In this document: positions 37,875 to 49,421 of the stretch, in pieces
How positions within the stretch are numbered: position 1 is the first letter of the stretch
Layout: each line of letters starts with the position of its first letter
Source of the DNA: Mesostigma viride
Lineage: Eukaryota > Streptophyta > Mesostigmatophyceae > Mesostigmatales > Mesostigmataceae
Length of the DNA stretch: 64,000 nt
Reading direction: 5' to 3'
Assembly: GCA_009746045.1 (NCBI GenBank)
Contig: RPFO01000041.1
Coordinates: 2,026,613 to 2,090,612, forward strand
Notes under the pieces: generated by a model
The model's input: only the letters and a program-made list of their open reading frames with translations
The model's database searches: none
Told to the model about the DNA's origin: nothing
Position numbers and translations under genes: made by a program

Positions 37875-39800
37875 CCGTGGGGAGGCCTGCCTCTGTTAGT
37901 ACTTAGTCTACGCATTACCCAATCGAGCATATGTGCTCGCATGAGTGAGTCTCACACAGCTGGATGGCCGATACAGTTGTGGACAGGGATTGGTGTGCCT
38001 CACACAACGATAAATCTATAGATAGGCCCTAGTAAGATGTTGCAATGTACTATCACCTAAAAATGCTTCCCCACATCAATTAACATATGTTCATCATAGC
38101 AAATAAAGCGAATTTCTTCCTGCCACTGTGGTAAGCAACAGACTGTGGTAACGGCCACTCGGCCAGCCCAATGCTTAACCAAAAGTACGCCAAGAAAGTG
38201 CAAGGCTAAGTTTGATTTCCTCCTCAGGGTCCACGCCTGGTCATGCTGCATGCGCACTTAAGCCCATATTTTTTAACAGCTTCAGCCTCGAAAACACCCG
38301 CCCTTCTTACCTTTTGACTGCCTCGATCGCGTGTCACAATAGGACAACTGGTCATCACCGCCATCGGGGTCAAGGTTCGACCACTTCCGGTCCAATTATA
38401 ACAGCAGATCTGTAAATATACTCGAACTCTCGGTTGGTCAGCGCGCTACCTTTCACCGTACTTCCGCGGTGTGGTATTAGCCAAGCCAGCAACCGGACTT
38501 TCTCCCGTCATGCTGTGTCTCTAGATGCAACATTCCAGGACGCAAGAGAACCCATTACCCCAGGACCTCCGAAGTATGTCATTCTGCCAGCTGCCTATAA
38601 ATAAAACCTCTTCGAAACGACTGAGCAACGAAAACTAAACCGTTGACCAATGACCAATTCGGCATTACTCATTGATGGCAAATAAAATAGACATGGTTTG
38701 AGCCGGAATGGGTAGTCCTCTGCCGAATTCGCATGTTGCCGTCTATACGACTACACAGATTCATAGCATTGCGAAGAACAATCCTTCGACGTTGCTTGGC
38801 AGTTGGCTGCTTGTGAAATGGCGGCTTTTGGGCAGGGGCCACTGCGACCACGTGCATGTCCTGCATGTCCAGTTTACTGTGTCCTCGTGTCGCATCACGA
38901 GTCTGTCCATTATTTGTACAGTCTGTCATTATTAGGTATCGTACAATGCTGGCTATATTTTGTCTCGACTCACCAGGCCGAGAGGCCTGGCCTCTTCCTC
39001 GTCCGACCTGTCAATTATGTCAATTATGTCAATTATGTCAATTATGTCAATTATGTCAATTATTTGTTTGCGTAAACTTTTGCTAGACTTTCAATATTTA
39101 AGTTTTATTTTCCAAGGAAAATCACTAAAATCTGCACTTTCTAAGGGCTTTGATACCAAGACCTAGTAATTTTGACTATGTAGTTTTGACCATGTAACTA
39201 CGTAAGATTCTAATACTTTACAAATGCTCCCAAACAAATAATTGACATAATTGACATAATTGACATAATTGACAGGCTGGCCAACCAGGCGGTGCGTGCC
39301 AGCGTGCACGGGCACTGCGTATTTTGGCAGAAGGTGCCGGGGCTGGTGTGAATTATGCAGCCTGCAATACCATCCCAGCACTCGGGCAGCAATTTTCTCG
39401 CATAGCCGTCGTAAGTTAAAGGTGCTCTATAAGCGACACGCGAGGCTGAGCGAGAATGCTAGACATTCGATTAATATTGATGGCGGTTGCCTTGCTGACA
39501 GAAGGCGTACGATGCGCGCGATCGGTCGAATTCTCCGAATGGCCGCAGTCACCGAAACCTTGGGTGATAGCGGTCTTGCCGGCCGCTGTCGTCGCAGTAT
39601 TTCTGTTGTGATCATAATACTTAATTAGGCCCCGCCGTCTAGGTAATCTAGTCGCTCTACACGTAAGCCAGCCTTTATTTCAATGCACAAGGCAACACAT
39701 TTCCATCACCATTCATCTTCATCATCCTGAACGACTCGAACACGCGGACAAGATAACGGCAGGCTCGAGCTACCATGGTCCGGATTCTCCCGATTTCTGG
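37875..39800. other. Middle of the large transposon, no clear gene
   Basis: No convincing ORF is present. It contains a GTCAATTAT repeat (six copies at 39009-39062) and the inverse phrase at 39238-39273, about 180 bases apart, which could fold back as a stem. The rest looks like degraded mobile-element sequence. Confidence 0.5.
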
Positions 39801-39856
39801 CCTGCGCTGGTTGTCTCCTTGATAATACTTAATATTGCTTTTGGTGGGATTTTGCG

Positions 39857-40649
39857 ATGCACGTGTTTTGGATGGGCCACATGTTGGCGCAGGTTATTGA
39901 CTTGGATGGGCCAACCCCAGATTCCATCGTGGTTGCGCCATATCACGCCAGCTCGTGGACCGGGCAGTTCAATAAGGTGCACCTGGGGGCAGGGCCGGCC
40001 AGTGGGCAAAGCAACCAGGGGTTAGTTGTTCCATATAACGACATTGTTTTGCAACACTGGACCGTTGGAAATGGGGCGGTAGTCCATACGCCAAAGCTGA
40101 TGGGGGCAAGGAAGCTCAACCAAGGGACGCTAGATGCCTTGAAGCTTCATCCTGACATTGACTTTGAGGGGTACAAGACAGTGCAAGCCTCAGAACGTTC
40201 GAGGTGGCATGTGAATCTTACTTCCGTGAGAGAGGGAGTGCTGCATTGCTATAGGCATGCGGACATGCGCACTCTTTTTAGTGGGCAAGCCAAGAAGGCA
40301 AAAGAGGTTCCATGGGTGGGTTACAAAGGTGGGCCATGCTTTCAAACTTGTATGGAGTGATGGGCAGTATGAGGAGTATAGCAAGCTAGAGGACGTGCTG
40401 AAATTTGTGTGTGGGTGCCCTTACGGTGTAAATGCTTTTGGCCGTGAGCAAGTCTTGCAGCAGTACCAAGTTGACAATGGTGCTGGCAGTTCTACGGGAG
40501 CTCCTGCTGTGCCTCCGGTGTGTGATGCCACCACAGTCGACATCCACCACGATGTCCACTCAAGTGACGATGAATCGGATATGGAAAACATTGACTGTGA
40601 CATTAGTGTAGACAGTGATGATGAGGCGGATGAGGCGGAGCGCGATTGA
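39857..40649 (+). pseudogene. Decayed ORF pair inside the transposon
   Basis: The first frame (39857-40360, 167 codons) includes LAQVIDLDGPTPDSIVV and WTVGNGAVV. The second (from 40257, one frame over, to 40649) has FHGWVTKVGHAFKLVWSDGQ and an Asp/Ser-rich acidic tail. The join suggests one frameshifted protein of about 260 residues. The middle resembles a small SH3-like or chromo-like C-terminal domain of transposon proteins, but I cannot assign a superfamily. Confidence 0.4.
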
Positions 40650-40920
40650 TCATAATAGGCTGGTGGCGCAGCATGCGCACGCCTTGGTAATGGTGTCGTC
40701 ATGATTCCCTGCCTATCCATGTTTTTAATGTGCCTATACCTCATGCACACACGTTTTTGATTTATTGATTTCATGTCATGTCATGTCATGTCAATACATC
40801 AATTTATGGTGGGCACGGGGCCATGTGTCAATTACGCAAAGATAACTAATATGTGAAATCCATTGATTGGCCAGTACTGAGCATGCATGGACTTGTGTTC
40901 TTTTTGCAATATGGAAAGTT

Positions 40921-43900
40921 AGGGTGCAATCTGAGCTCATTTGCATGGTCTAGGGTGCCTAAACGGGCTAAAACCGAGCGAAAATGCGGTTTTTATGCTA
41001 TTTGACGTCACCCAGGGTGCCCTGCAGGCATCAAAAAAATGTGCAACTTTGCACATGTTCTATTTTCATCATGGCAAGGGCAGCTGCCAAGTTTGGCTGC
41101 AATCTGAGCTCATTTGCATGGTCTAGGGTGCCTAAATGGGCTAAAACCGAGCAAAACCGCGGTTTTTATGCTATTTGACATCACCCAGGGTGCCCTGCAG
41201 GTATCCAAAACATGTGCAACTTTGCACACGTGCTTTTTGCAGCATGTCAAGAGCAGCTGCCAAGTTTGGCTGCAATCTGAGCTCATTTGCATGGTCTAGG
41301 GTGCCTAAATGGGCTAAAACCGAGCAAAAATGCGGTTTTTATGCTACTTGGCGTCACCCAGGGTGCCCTGCAGGCATCCAAAAAATGTGCAACTTCGCCC
41401 ATGTTTGTTTTGCAGCATGGCAAGGGCAGATGCCAAGTTTGGCTGCAATCTGAGCTCATTTGCATGGTCTAGGGTGCCTAAACAGGCTAAAACCGAGCAA
41501 AAATGCGGTTTTTATGCTATTTGACGTCACCCAGGGTGCCCTGCAGGCATCCAAAACATGTGCAACTTTGCTCATGTTCTTTCTTTAGCATGGCAAGGGC
41601 AGCTGCCAAGTTTGGCTGCAATCTGAGCTCATTTGCATGGTCTAGGGTGCCTAAACAGGCTAAAACCGAGCAAAACCGCGGTTTTTATGCTACTTGACGT
41701 CACCATTGGGACCCCTGCAGGTATCCAAAAAGTGTGCAACTTTGCAATCCCTCTTGGGGTACTATATAGACCTTAACCACCACATATGAGTCATATTTAG
41801 AGCAAAACTGCAGCCAGGAAAAATTGACATGTCGTATTTGCGCCTTCACGTCAATTAATTTTATGCTACTTGGCATCAGCCAGGGTGCCCTGCAGGTATC
41901 CAAAACATGTGCAACTTTGCACATGTTCTTGTTCCAGCATGGCAAGAGCAGCTGCCAAGTTTGGTTGCAATCTGAGCTCATTTGCATGGTCTAGGGTGCC
42001 TAAATGGGCTAAAACCGAGCAAAAATGCGGTTTTTATGCTACTTGACGTCACCGTTGGGACCCCTGCAGGTGTCCAAAAAATGTGCAACTTTGCAATCCC
42101 TCTTGGGGTACTATATCGACCTTAACCACCACATATGAGTCATATTTAGAGGAAAACTGCAGCCAGGAAAAATTGACATGTCGTATTTGCGCCTTCACGT
42201 CAATTAATTTTATGCTACTTGGCGTCACCCAGGGTGACCTGCAGGTATCCAAAACATGTGCAACCTTGCACATGTTCTTGCTTCAGCATGGCAAGAGCAG
42301 CTGCCAAGTTTGGTTGCAATCTGAGCTCATTTGCATGGTCTAGGGTGCCTAAACAGGCTAAAACCGAGCAAAACCGCGGTTTTTGTGCTACTTGACGTCA
42401 CCGTTGGGACCCCTGCAGGTGTCCAAAAAATGTGCAACTTTGCAATCCCTCTTGGGGTACTATATAGACCTTAACCACCACATATGAGTCATATTTAGAG
42501 CAAAACTGCAGCCAGGAAAAATTGACATGTCGTATTTGCGCCTTCACGTCAATTAATTTGATGCTACTTGGCATCAGCCAGGGTGCCCTGCAGGTATCCA
42601 AAACATGTGCAACTTTGCACATGTTCTTGTTCTAGCATGGCAAGAGCAGCTGCCAAGTTTGGTTGCAATCTGAGCTCATTTGCATGGTCTAGGGTGCCTA
42701 AATGGGCTAAAACCGAGCGAAAATGCGGTTTTTATGCTATTTGACGTCACCCAGGGTGCCCTGCAGGCATCCAAAAAATGTGCAACTTCGCCCATGTTCG
42801 TTTTGCAGCATGGAAAGGGCAGCTGCCAAGTTTGGCTGCAATCTGAGCTCATTTGCATGGTCTAGGGTGCCTAAACAGGCTCAAACCGAGCAAAAACGCG
42901 GTTTTTATGCTATTTGACGTCACCCAGGGTGCCCTGCAGGCATCCAAAACATGTGCAACTTTGCTCATGTTCTGTCTTTAGCATGGCAAGGGCAGCTGCC
43001 AAGTTTGGTTGCAATCTGAGCTCATTTGCATGGTCTAGGGTGCCTAAACAGGCTAAAACCGAGCAAAACCGCGGTTTTTATGCTACTTGACGTCACTGTT
43101 GGGACCCCTGCAGGTGTCCAAAAAATGTGCAACTTTGCAATCCCTCTTGGGGTACTATATAGACCTTAACCACCACATATGAGTCATATTTAGAGCAAAA
43201 CTGCAGCCAGGAAAAATTGACATGTCGTATTTGCGCCTTCACGTCAATTAATTTTATGCTACTTGGCGTCACCCAGGGTGCCCTGTGTCAGGGTTTTAGT
43301 ATAAACCCTGGATGTGCCCGTTTGCCAGCCTATGTTATGTTGTGGCCAATCTTCTGTATTTTCTGGCCAAGGATATTATTAGGGCTGAGTAGGGCTTGCC
43401 GTGTTCTTTCCGGCGGTACTTTTCTTATGACGGACAGTTGAGTATGCACAAAGATATTAGGTGCCGAAGTTAGGATTAATTCGGCTCTACCTTGTGGTTG
43501 CATGGTACGGCTTGTAGGGCGTGAGTATCTCGTACCATTTGGCGGTGGCTAACTCCTAGCGCCGCGCAATAGTGGGGTCGAATATTGGTGCCGAATATTC
43601 GCATCATTGCCTAGTGGATTTTGTGTGCCAGTTGTGCAAGTGGAGACACTTTATGTGTTAAGTTAACGTAGGGATAATGTGTGCAGCCGACATTGGACAT
43701 TGTTTAAGAGGTCGGCGTGCACCTTTTCACGTTACCTGATGGTGGGCCAGTTGCCTTGTGGCTTGGCAATGGACACCGGTCACGGTCCTTAAATTCTATA
43801 TATGCGTCTTTTATTGTATTAATGAAATGAGTTGTGCCGCAACATTTGAGCTCATTCATTGACGCATTATTAGGATTTTTGACATGGTATCGGAGGGAAA

Positions 43901-46900
43901 GTTCCCCACCTTTGAGACGACTTTGAACGACATTCTTGTGACCATGATGAAGCCATTTTACCCTGCCGGCGCATATAATTGATGGCGGCAGCGTTGTTAC
44001 GTAATTTCGTGAGCAATGTCGTGAGGATTCATACGTCGCAGCATTTTGAATTTGAAGTTCGGCGGAACGGGCAGAAATTTCATGGGTCGACAGGCCTGGG
44101 CCAGCGCAGCCACGCAGGCGAGTTGTTATATGTGTCAAAGCCAGCGGAACTTTCATGTTTCGGGTTTGCTGTGGGCTGGCGCCGCCTGGCGTTGAGCCCC
44201 GCATGGCGAGGTCAAGGCTCTGGTTCCAGCTGGGTGCAGACTTTTTTCTCTTTTTCTGTACCAGTGACCTGCGCATCAACATGTGGCTCGGAGCGGACGT
44301 CGGCTGGAATTTTGCGAGCAACCAGCGCAACGGATTATCGCCATTTTTGGTGGCGCAGCCTGCGGAATTTCCAGCATTTTTTGTCGACGAGGACTGCCTG
44401 CCTACCGGCTTTTTGTTGGCGATGAAGATGTTGGCCAGGAGTGCCAGCATGGTCTCTCTTTTGAAGCTGGCTATGCCAGTGGGTTTTTGATTTTGAAGCT
44501 GGTCAGGAGTACCAGTGAGCTGCATGTTATTTTAGAAGCTCTAAGCCAAGGGAGCTTGTGACATTTTAAAGCTGACAAAAATATTTGCCCCCACTTATTT
44601 CTTGAGGGGGGGTGTGTTGACATGAGACTGGCTCGCGACGACATTTGTGGGGCCTAACGTGGCCTGTGGTCTGTATTGACCTACTTTGGGATGTACGCGC
44701 CTGCTTTGCATGCAAACTTGGTGGTCAGCTGTGTTTTTGAATGGACGAGGCAAACTAGCATGTGCAGCCTAGTGTTTTGGCCAGTCTGGAGGTTGGGATC
44801 AGTCCAACCTGTTATGGGAGCGCTCTGGGGGAAGTTCTTGGTTGACTTTCCATGCTCGGGACCTGATCACTCCCGGGAGTTTGTTGGCACGACGGCGTGC
44901 CAGCGTGGGGCCGTGGAGGCCTTGGGACCGTGGTGGTCCATTTTAGGGCTATTGGTAGCCTGATGGGGCAGTGTTTGCCCATGTGTGCTATTCCTGGCAA
45001 GTGTAGTTGTTGTGACTTATTGCTGTGTTTCTGCATCAGACCTGGGACGCTGGGGCTGTCAGTTTATACCTCTAGGGACGCCTGGATGTATTTTGGAAGA
45101 GACGCAGGCATGTAGCACCTTTGTTGTTATGACCAGGATGGCATTTTTTCAGTGAATGTGTTGCTGGATGGTTCCTTGGGAGGGGCTTCCCGGGTAAGGG
45201 GGGGTTGCTGGGGTATGTTGTACCCGGCAAGCCCTACCCTAGTTGAGGGGGGACTTGACGTTCATTGGACCCTGCACTGGCAACGTGCAAGGGGGGTGTC
45301 AGGGTTTTAGTATAAACCCTGGATGTGCCCGTTTGCCAGCCTATGTTATGTTGTGGCCAATCTTCTGTATTTTCTGGCCAAGGATATTATTAGGGCTGAG
45401 TAGGGCTTGCCGTGTTCTTTCCGGCGGTACTTTTCTTATGACGGACAGTTGAGTATGCACAAAGATATTAGGTGCCGAAGTTAGGATTAATTCGGCTCTA
45501 CCTTGTGGTTGCATGGTACGGCTTGTAGGGCGTGAGTATCTCGTACCATTTGGCGGTGGCTAACTCCTAGCGCCGCGCAATAGTGGGGTCGAATATTGGT
45601 GCCGAATATTCGCATCATTGCCTAGTGGATTTTGTGTGCCAGTTGTGCAAGTGGAGACACTTTATGTGTTAAGTTAACGTAGGGATAATGTGTGCAGCCG
45701 ACATTGGACATTGTTTAAGAGGTCGGCGTGCACCTTTTCACGTTACCTGATGGTGGGCCAGTTGCCTTGTGGCTTGGCAATGGACACCGGTCACGGTCCT
45801 TAAATTCTATATATGCGTCTTTTATTGTATTAATGAAATGAGTTGTGCCGCAACATTTGAGCTCATTCATTGACGCATTATTAGGATTTTTGACACCCTG
45901 CAGGTATTCAAAACATGTGCAACTTTGCACATGTTCTTGTTCTAGCATGGCAAGAGCAGCTGCCAAGTTTGGTTGCAATCTGAGCTCATTTGCATGGTCT
46001 AGGGTGCCTAAATGGGCTAAAACCGAGCAAAAATGCGGTTTTTATGCTATTTGACGTCACCCAGGGTGCCCTGCAGGTATCCAAAAAATGTGCAACTTTG
46101 CTCATGATCTTTCGTTAGCATGGTAAGGGCAGCTGCCAAGTTTGGCTGCAATCTGAGCTCATTTTCATGGTCTAGGGTGCCTAAACAGGCTAAAACCGAG
46201 CAAAACCGCGGTTTTTATGCTATTTGACGTCACCCAGGGTGCCCTGCAGGCATCCAAAAAATGTGCAACTTTGCTCATGTTCTGTCTTTAGCATGGCAAG
46301 GGCAGCTGCCAAGTTTGGCTGCAATCTGAGCTCATTTGCATGGTCTAGGGTGCCTAAACAGGCTAAAACCGAGCAAAACCGCGGTTTTTATGCTACTTGA
46401 CGTCACTGTTGGGACCCCTGCAGGTATCCAAAAAATGTGCAACTTTGCAATCCCTCTTGGGGTACTATATAGACCTTAACCACCACAAATGAGTCATATT
46501 TAGAGCAAAACTGCAGCCAGGAAAAATTGACATGTCGTATTTGCGCCTTCACGTCAATTAATTTTATGCTACTTGGCGTCACCCAGGGTGCCCTGCAGGT
46601 ATCCAAAACATGTGCAACTTTGCACATGTTCTTGTTCTAGCATGGCAAGAGCAGCTGCCAAGTTTGGTTGCAATCTGAGCTCATTTGCATGGTCTAGGGT
46701 GCCTAAATGGGCTAAAACCGAGCAAAAATGCGGTTTTTATGCTATTTGACGTCACCCAGGGTGCCCTGCAGGTATCCAAAAAATGTGCAACTTTGCTCAT
46801 GATCTTTCGTTAGCTTGGCAAGGGCAGCTGCCAAGTTTGGCTGCAATCTGAGCTCATTTGCATGGTCTAGGGTGCCTAAATGGGCTCAAACCGAGCAAAA

Positions 46901-47230
46901 ATGCGGTTTTTATGCTATTTGACGTCACCCAGGGTGCCCTGCAGGTATCCAAAAAATGTGCAACTTTGCTCATGTTCTTCCGTTAGCATGGCAAGGGCAG
47001 CTGCCAAGTTTGGCTGCAATCTGAGCTCATTTGCATGGTCTAGGGTGCCTAAACGGGCTAAAATCGTGCCACATCGCGGTTTTTATTCTACTTGACGTCA
47101 CCGTTGGGACCCCTGCAAGTATCCAAAAAATGTGCAACTTTGCAATCCCTCTTGGGGCACTAGATAGACCTTAACGACCACATATGGGCCTATGTATGAG
47201 CAAAACTGCAGTCAGGAAAAATTGACATGT
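40921..47230 (+). repeat. Right array of about 173-base subterminal repeats
   Basis: These are the same units as the left array in inverted orientation. The array is longer than the left arm, in part because of the nested LTR element. The outermost right unit (47.04-47.27 kb) matches the outermost left unit (34.3-34.6 kb), including GGCACAAAATGCC, so the outer edges are the most conserved. Confidence 0.85.
43286..45895 (+). mobile_element. Second non-autonomous LTR element, nested in the satellite array
   Basis: Two identical-looking 599-base LTRs (43286-43884 and 45297-45895) start TGTCAGGG and end TTTTTGACA, flanked by CCCTG (43281-43285 and 45896-45900). A TGGTATCGGAGGG primer site begins at 43885, and a G-rich tract (GCAAGGGGGG) precedes the 3' LTR. 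The 1.4 kb interior has only short ORFs (longest 148 codons) and no pol. It belongs to the same superfamily design as the element at 21.7 kb, but the LTR bodies differ. Insertion was recent. Confidence 0.9.
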
Positions 47231-48308
47231 CATATTTGGCACAAAATGCCATGAAAAGCACTTTCACGTCAATTTCGTCGGGGGGGGGGTAAGGTTTTTT
47301 GGTCCAAATACATTTCTCGAGGCATCCTGCACCAAGTATGAGTCAGACAAGCAAAAATATTCAGTTTTTAAAATTTTACCAAAAATGTGGTAATTTACCA
47401 AACCTACAGGTGTTTGGGGTAGGGCCGGTGACAACCTCGTCGTCGTGCCTCCGCCCCCAGGTTTCTTCGCGAAATGCCCATATCCTATGGCGGAACTGGC
47501 TTCCTTCGATTGCATCGTGATGGAGCGCATGGTGGCCAAGTTGGCCAAGGATTACAATCTGGTCACCGAGAACAAGGACGGAAAGCTCGTGGCCAAGACC
47601 GTGCGAGATGCCTTGCGCACTCATTACAAGGAGAACGAGTCTCTCGACGACGTAATGTACTCTTTCTGTTTGCGTCTGATCACGATGGCCATCGAGACTC
47701 GGAGTCTCGTGGGATCTCTGGAGTCCGTTTTGGAGGAGATTAAGAGGGTGATCGGCAACCCGTCGCTCCTTGTCCAGCGATCCGAGTTTCCTCCTACTCT
47801 AGCATGGATGCACACAGAGTGGATGAACAAGGTGGAAGAGATCGCCCATCTCGTGGCGACTGGAGTCTCTGTCGCAGAGTTTCGCGACATTCAGACAGAA
47901 TTGCGCGAAGACGAGCACGTTTCTCTGGCGTACCACCATTTTACTCGTTTGTGCGCCGACATCGTCCGCGAGGTCTTTTATGACTGTCTCACGGGTGGCC
48001 CGAATGAACACGATCGCGTTCGTTCCGTGTCTGCTTCTTGGTTCGAGCTCGTGACCTGGTCTGGTGCGCACAAGCAGGGTCTGCAGGTCGTCCCTAGGAT
48101 CACAGTCCTAAAGACGGGGGAGCAATTGTCGACCGAGAGGAAGGTTTACCTGCAGCGTTCCTCTGTCAAAAGCAGTCGGCGGCTGTTGCCAGACATACCC
48201 CCGGATCTCGTGACAGACGACGAGTCATCCGAGGGAAGCATCGAGTTTTAGGAGATTGTTGCTTCGTCTCCATGCCGTCCTAAATAAACTTTGTTGCATT
48301 GTAATAAA

Positions 48309-48893
48309 ATGACATGCGTGATTACAAATTCTTTTGCTCTTCCCACTCCTATTCGAGTTCGAGCTAGCATGCCACATCCTACTAGCCCGTGGTCTCGTAA
48401 AGTCTATATAGTAGGGAAGTCTGAACCTTATCACAGGGTGCTGGGGTTTCATTGCATCGAGCGAGACCGCTCGGATCTAGGAGGCGTGCGTCCCATGACA
48501 CACGTTATAGCGTTCGAAGACAAATCGGTCGCGACTGCTATGAGCTCCTTAGCTAATGACGACATCAGAGACAACAACACTGCTAGCTACGTGTCGGATG
48601 CTGATGACGTTGACGAAGTGATCCGAAACAAAGTTATAACGGCATTGCATATCAGACCAGAAACCGCGGAAGGAGACGATGACGAGGAAGACGAGGATGT
48701 AGAGAAAGAAGAGTTTTGGGTTATGGAGGAGTGGGCGTCTATGAACGGGATTGTTCTTAAAACGATCGTAACGGTGTCTACTCCCGATGGACAGGATCCG
48801 AACCTTCCGAAAGTTATCATAACGAGTCACTACCCTCGCGAAGATTATAACACGTATGCAACGTTTCTTGACACTTGCTTTAAGTCAAAATGA
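48309..48893 (+). CDS. Unknown acidic protein
   Basis: The ATG at 48309 follows AATAAA. It gives 194 residues; the longer upstream start is less likely. A basic N-terminal third (RASMPHPTSPWSRKVYIVGK) is followed by an acidic stretch near 120-140 (DDDEEDEDVEKEE) and a compact end (PKVIITSHYPREDYNTYATF). No known domain. It lies downstream of the transposon-split gene, same strand. It may be an acidic chaperone or virion protein. Confidence 0.5.
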   Translation: MTCVITNSFALPTPIRVRASMPHPTSPWSRKVYIVGKSEPYHRVLGFHCIERDRSDLGGVRPMTHVIAFEDKSVATAMSSLANDDIRDNNTASYVSDADDVDEVIRNKVITALHIRPETAEGDDDEEDEDVEKEEFWVMEEWASMNGIVLKTIVTVSTPDGQDPNLPKVIITSHYPREDYNTYATFLDTCFKSK

Positions 48894-48935
48894 CGATTTT
48901 TCATTAGTAGAATAAGAATATATCATCACACGTCA

Positions 48936-49328
48936 TCACTCATTTGTATCATCCTCTTTCTTGGCGTTTCCCGCCAAATATCGGATGCTGAAGTCACCGG
49001 CTGCCATCCCATTGGGGAGCACCGTGTCAGATTTAACAGTTGTCCCGTTTCGACGGATGTAATTCAACATCTTTCGTACTTCTCCCACAGTCATATCAGG
49101 CATCGGCGTGCTGCGAATAGGGTCCTTCTTGGGCTTCTTCAAAGGCGGCTCTCCATCTTCCACTTTCTCCGTTTCCTCGTTGCCATCGTGCTCGACTTCG
49201 GCGACCGCTACAGCCGCGGGGGGCGTCACTGTGGCCTCTGGCGGTGGTGTCGTTGCGTCAGTGGGAGGCAGAGGGGTCGAAGTCGCCGACGGGGCGGAAG
49301 GAGAGGGGGCAGAGCTCTTCTTGGCCAT
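48936..49328 (-). CDS. Small protein with Pro/Ser/Ala-rich N-terminus
   Basis: The start at 49328 (ccaccATGGCC) is preferred; a longer frame starts 33 bases earlier. It gives 130 residues. The first 60 are low-complexity (Ala, Pro, Ser, Thr). The end, MTVGEVRKMLNYIRRNGTTV and FSIRYLAGN, looks like a folded helix-turn region that might bind DNA. A TATACAAATAC-like element precedes the start. It is divergent from the VLTF3 gene 93 bases away. Confidence 0.5.
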   Translation of the reverse strand: MAKKSSAPSPSAPSATSTPLPPTDATTPPPEATVTPPAAVAVAEVEHDGNEETEKVEDGEPPLKKPKKDPIRSTPMPDMTVGEVRKMLNYIRRNGTTVKSDTVLPNGMAAGDFSIRYLAGNAKKEDDTNE

Positions 49329-49421
49329 GGTGGGGTTTGTATTTGTATAAGAGGGGTCCATTATTTAGTGCCGAGTTTAAGCGAACCTTTTTTTCTCGTC
49401 CTCTTGACGCGAACTGCGGCC

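Larger units (their letters stand above)
34199..47419. mobile_element. Large terminal-inverted-repeat transposon with satellite-like arms
   Basis: The ends are CCCCAAACACCCGTAGGTTT... and its inverted match (28 bases, one difference), each flanked by TAG. Inside each end is an array of about 173-base units, inverted relative to the other arm (34.45-37.3 kb and 40.92-47.2 kb). The middle (37.9-40.9 kb) has a decayed ORF pair. A nested LTR element occupies 43286-45895. Three-base duplications fit several DNA-transposon superfamilies. No catalytic transposase motif is found, so I leave it unclassified. Confidence 0.8.
33867..48251 (+). pseudogene. Unknown viral protein split by a 13 kb transposon
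   Basis: The ATG at 33867 (ccagccATGGAG) opens a 110-codon first part to 34198. The second part runs from 47423 to the stop at 48251 (276 codons). TAG is present at both 34196-34198 and 47420-47422, and removing the element with one TAG leaves the frame continuous, so this was one gene of about 386 residues. The first part is helical and basic with AGVSAKKYDVAVAPDK. The second part is helical and acidic at its end (DDESSEGSIEF). I do not recognise the family. Upstream is a divergent promoter with the dyad array. Confidence 0.75.

Noticed and set aside
37218-38021. Long GW- or TH-rich open frames on both strands
   Set aside because: They are translations of the GGGT tetranucleotide tract, open in all frames, with no start context or domain.
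39001-39280. Regulatory hairpin from the GTCAATTAT repeats
   Set aside because: The two arms are simple repeats in transposon DNA; folding is possible but nothing links it to a gene.
43979-44963. ORFs of 95-148 codons inside the second LTR element
   Set aside because: They have no gag or pol motifs, overlap each other in several frames, and have no start context.
34528-47095. Dozens of similar 60-residue ORFs such as MHGLGCLNG and MRFLCYL
   Set aside because: They are one frame of the 173-base satellite unit read in each copy; stops and starts fall at the same unit positions and no protein-like conservation is seen.
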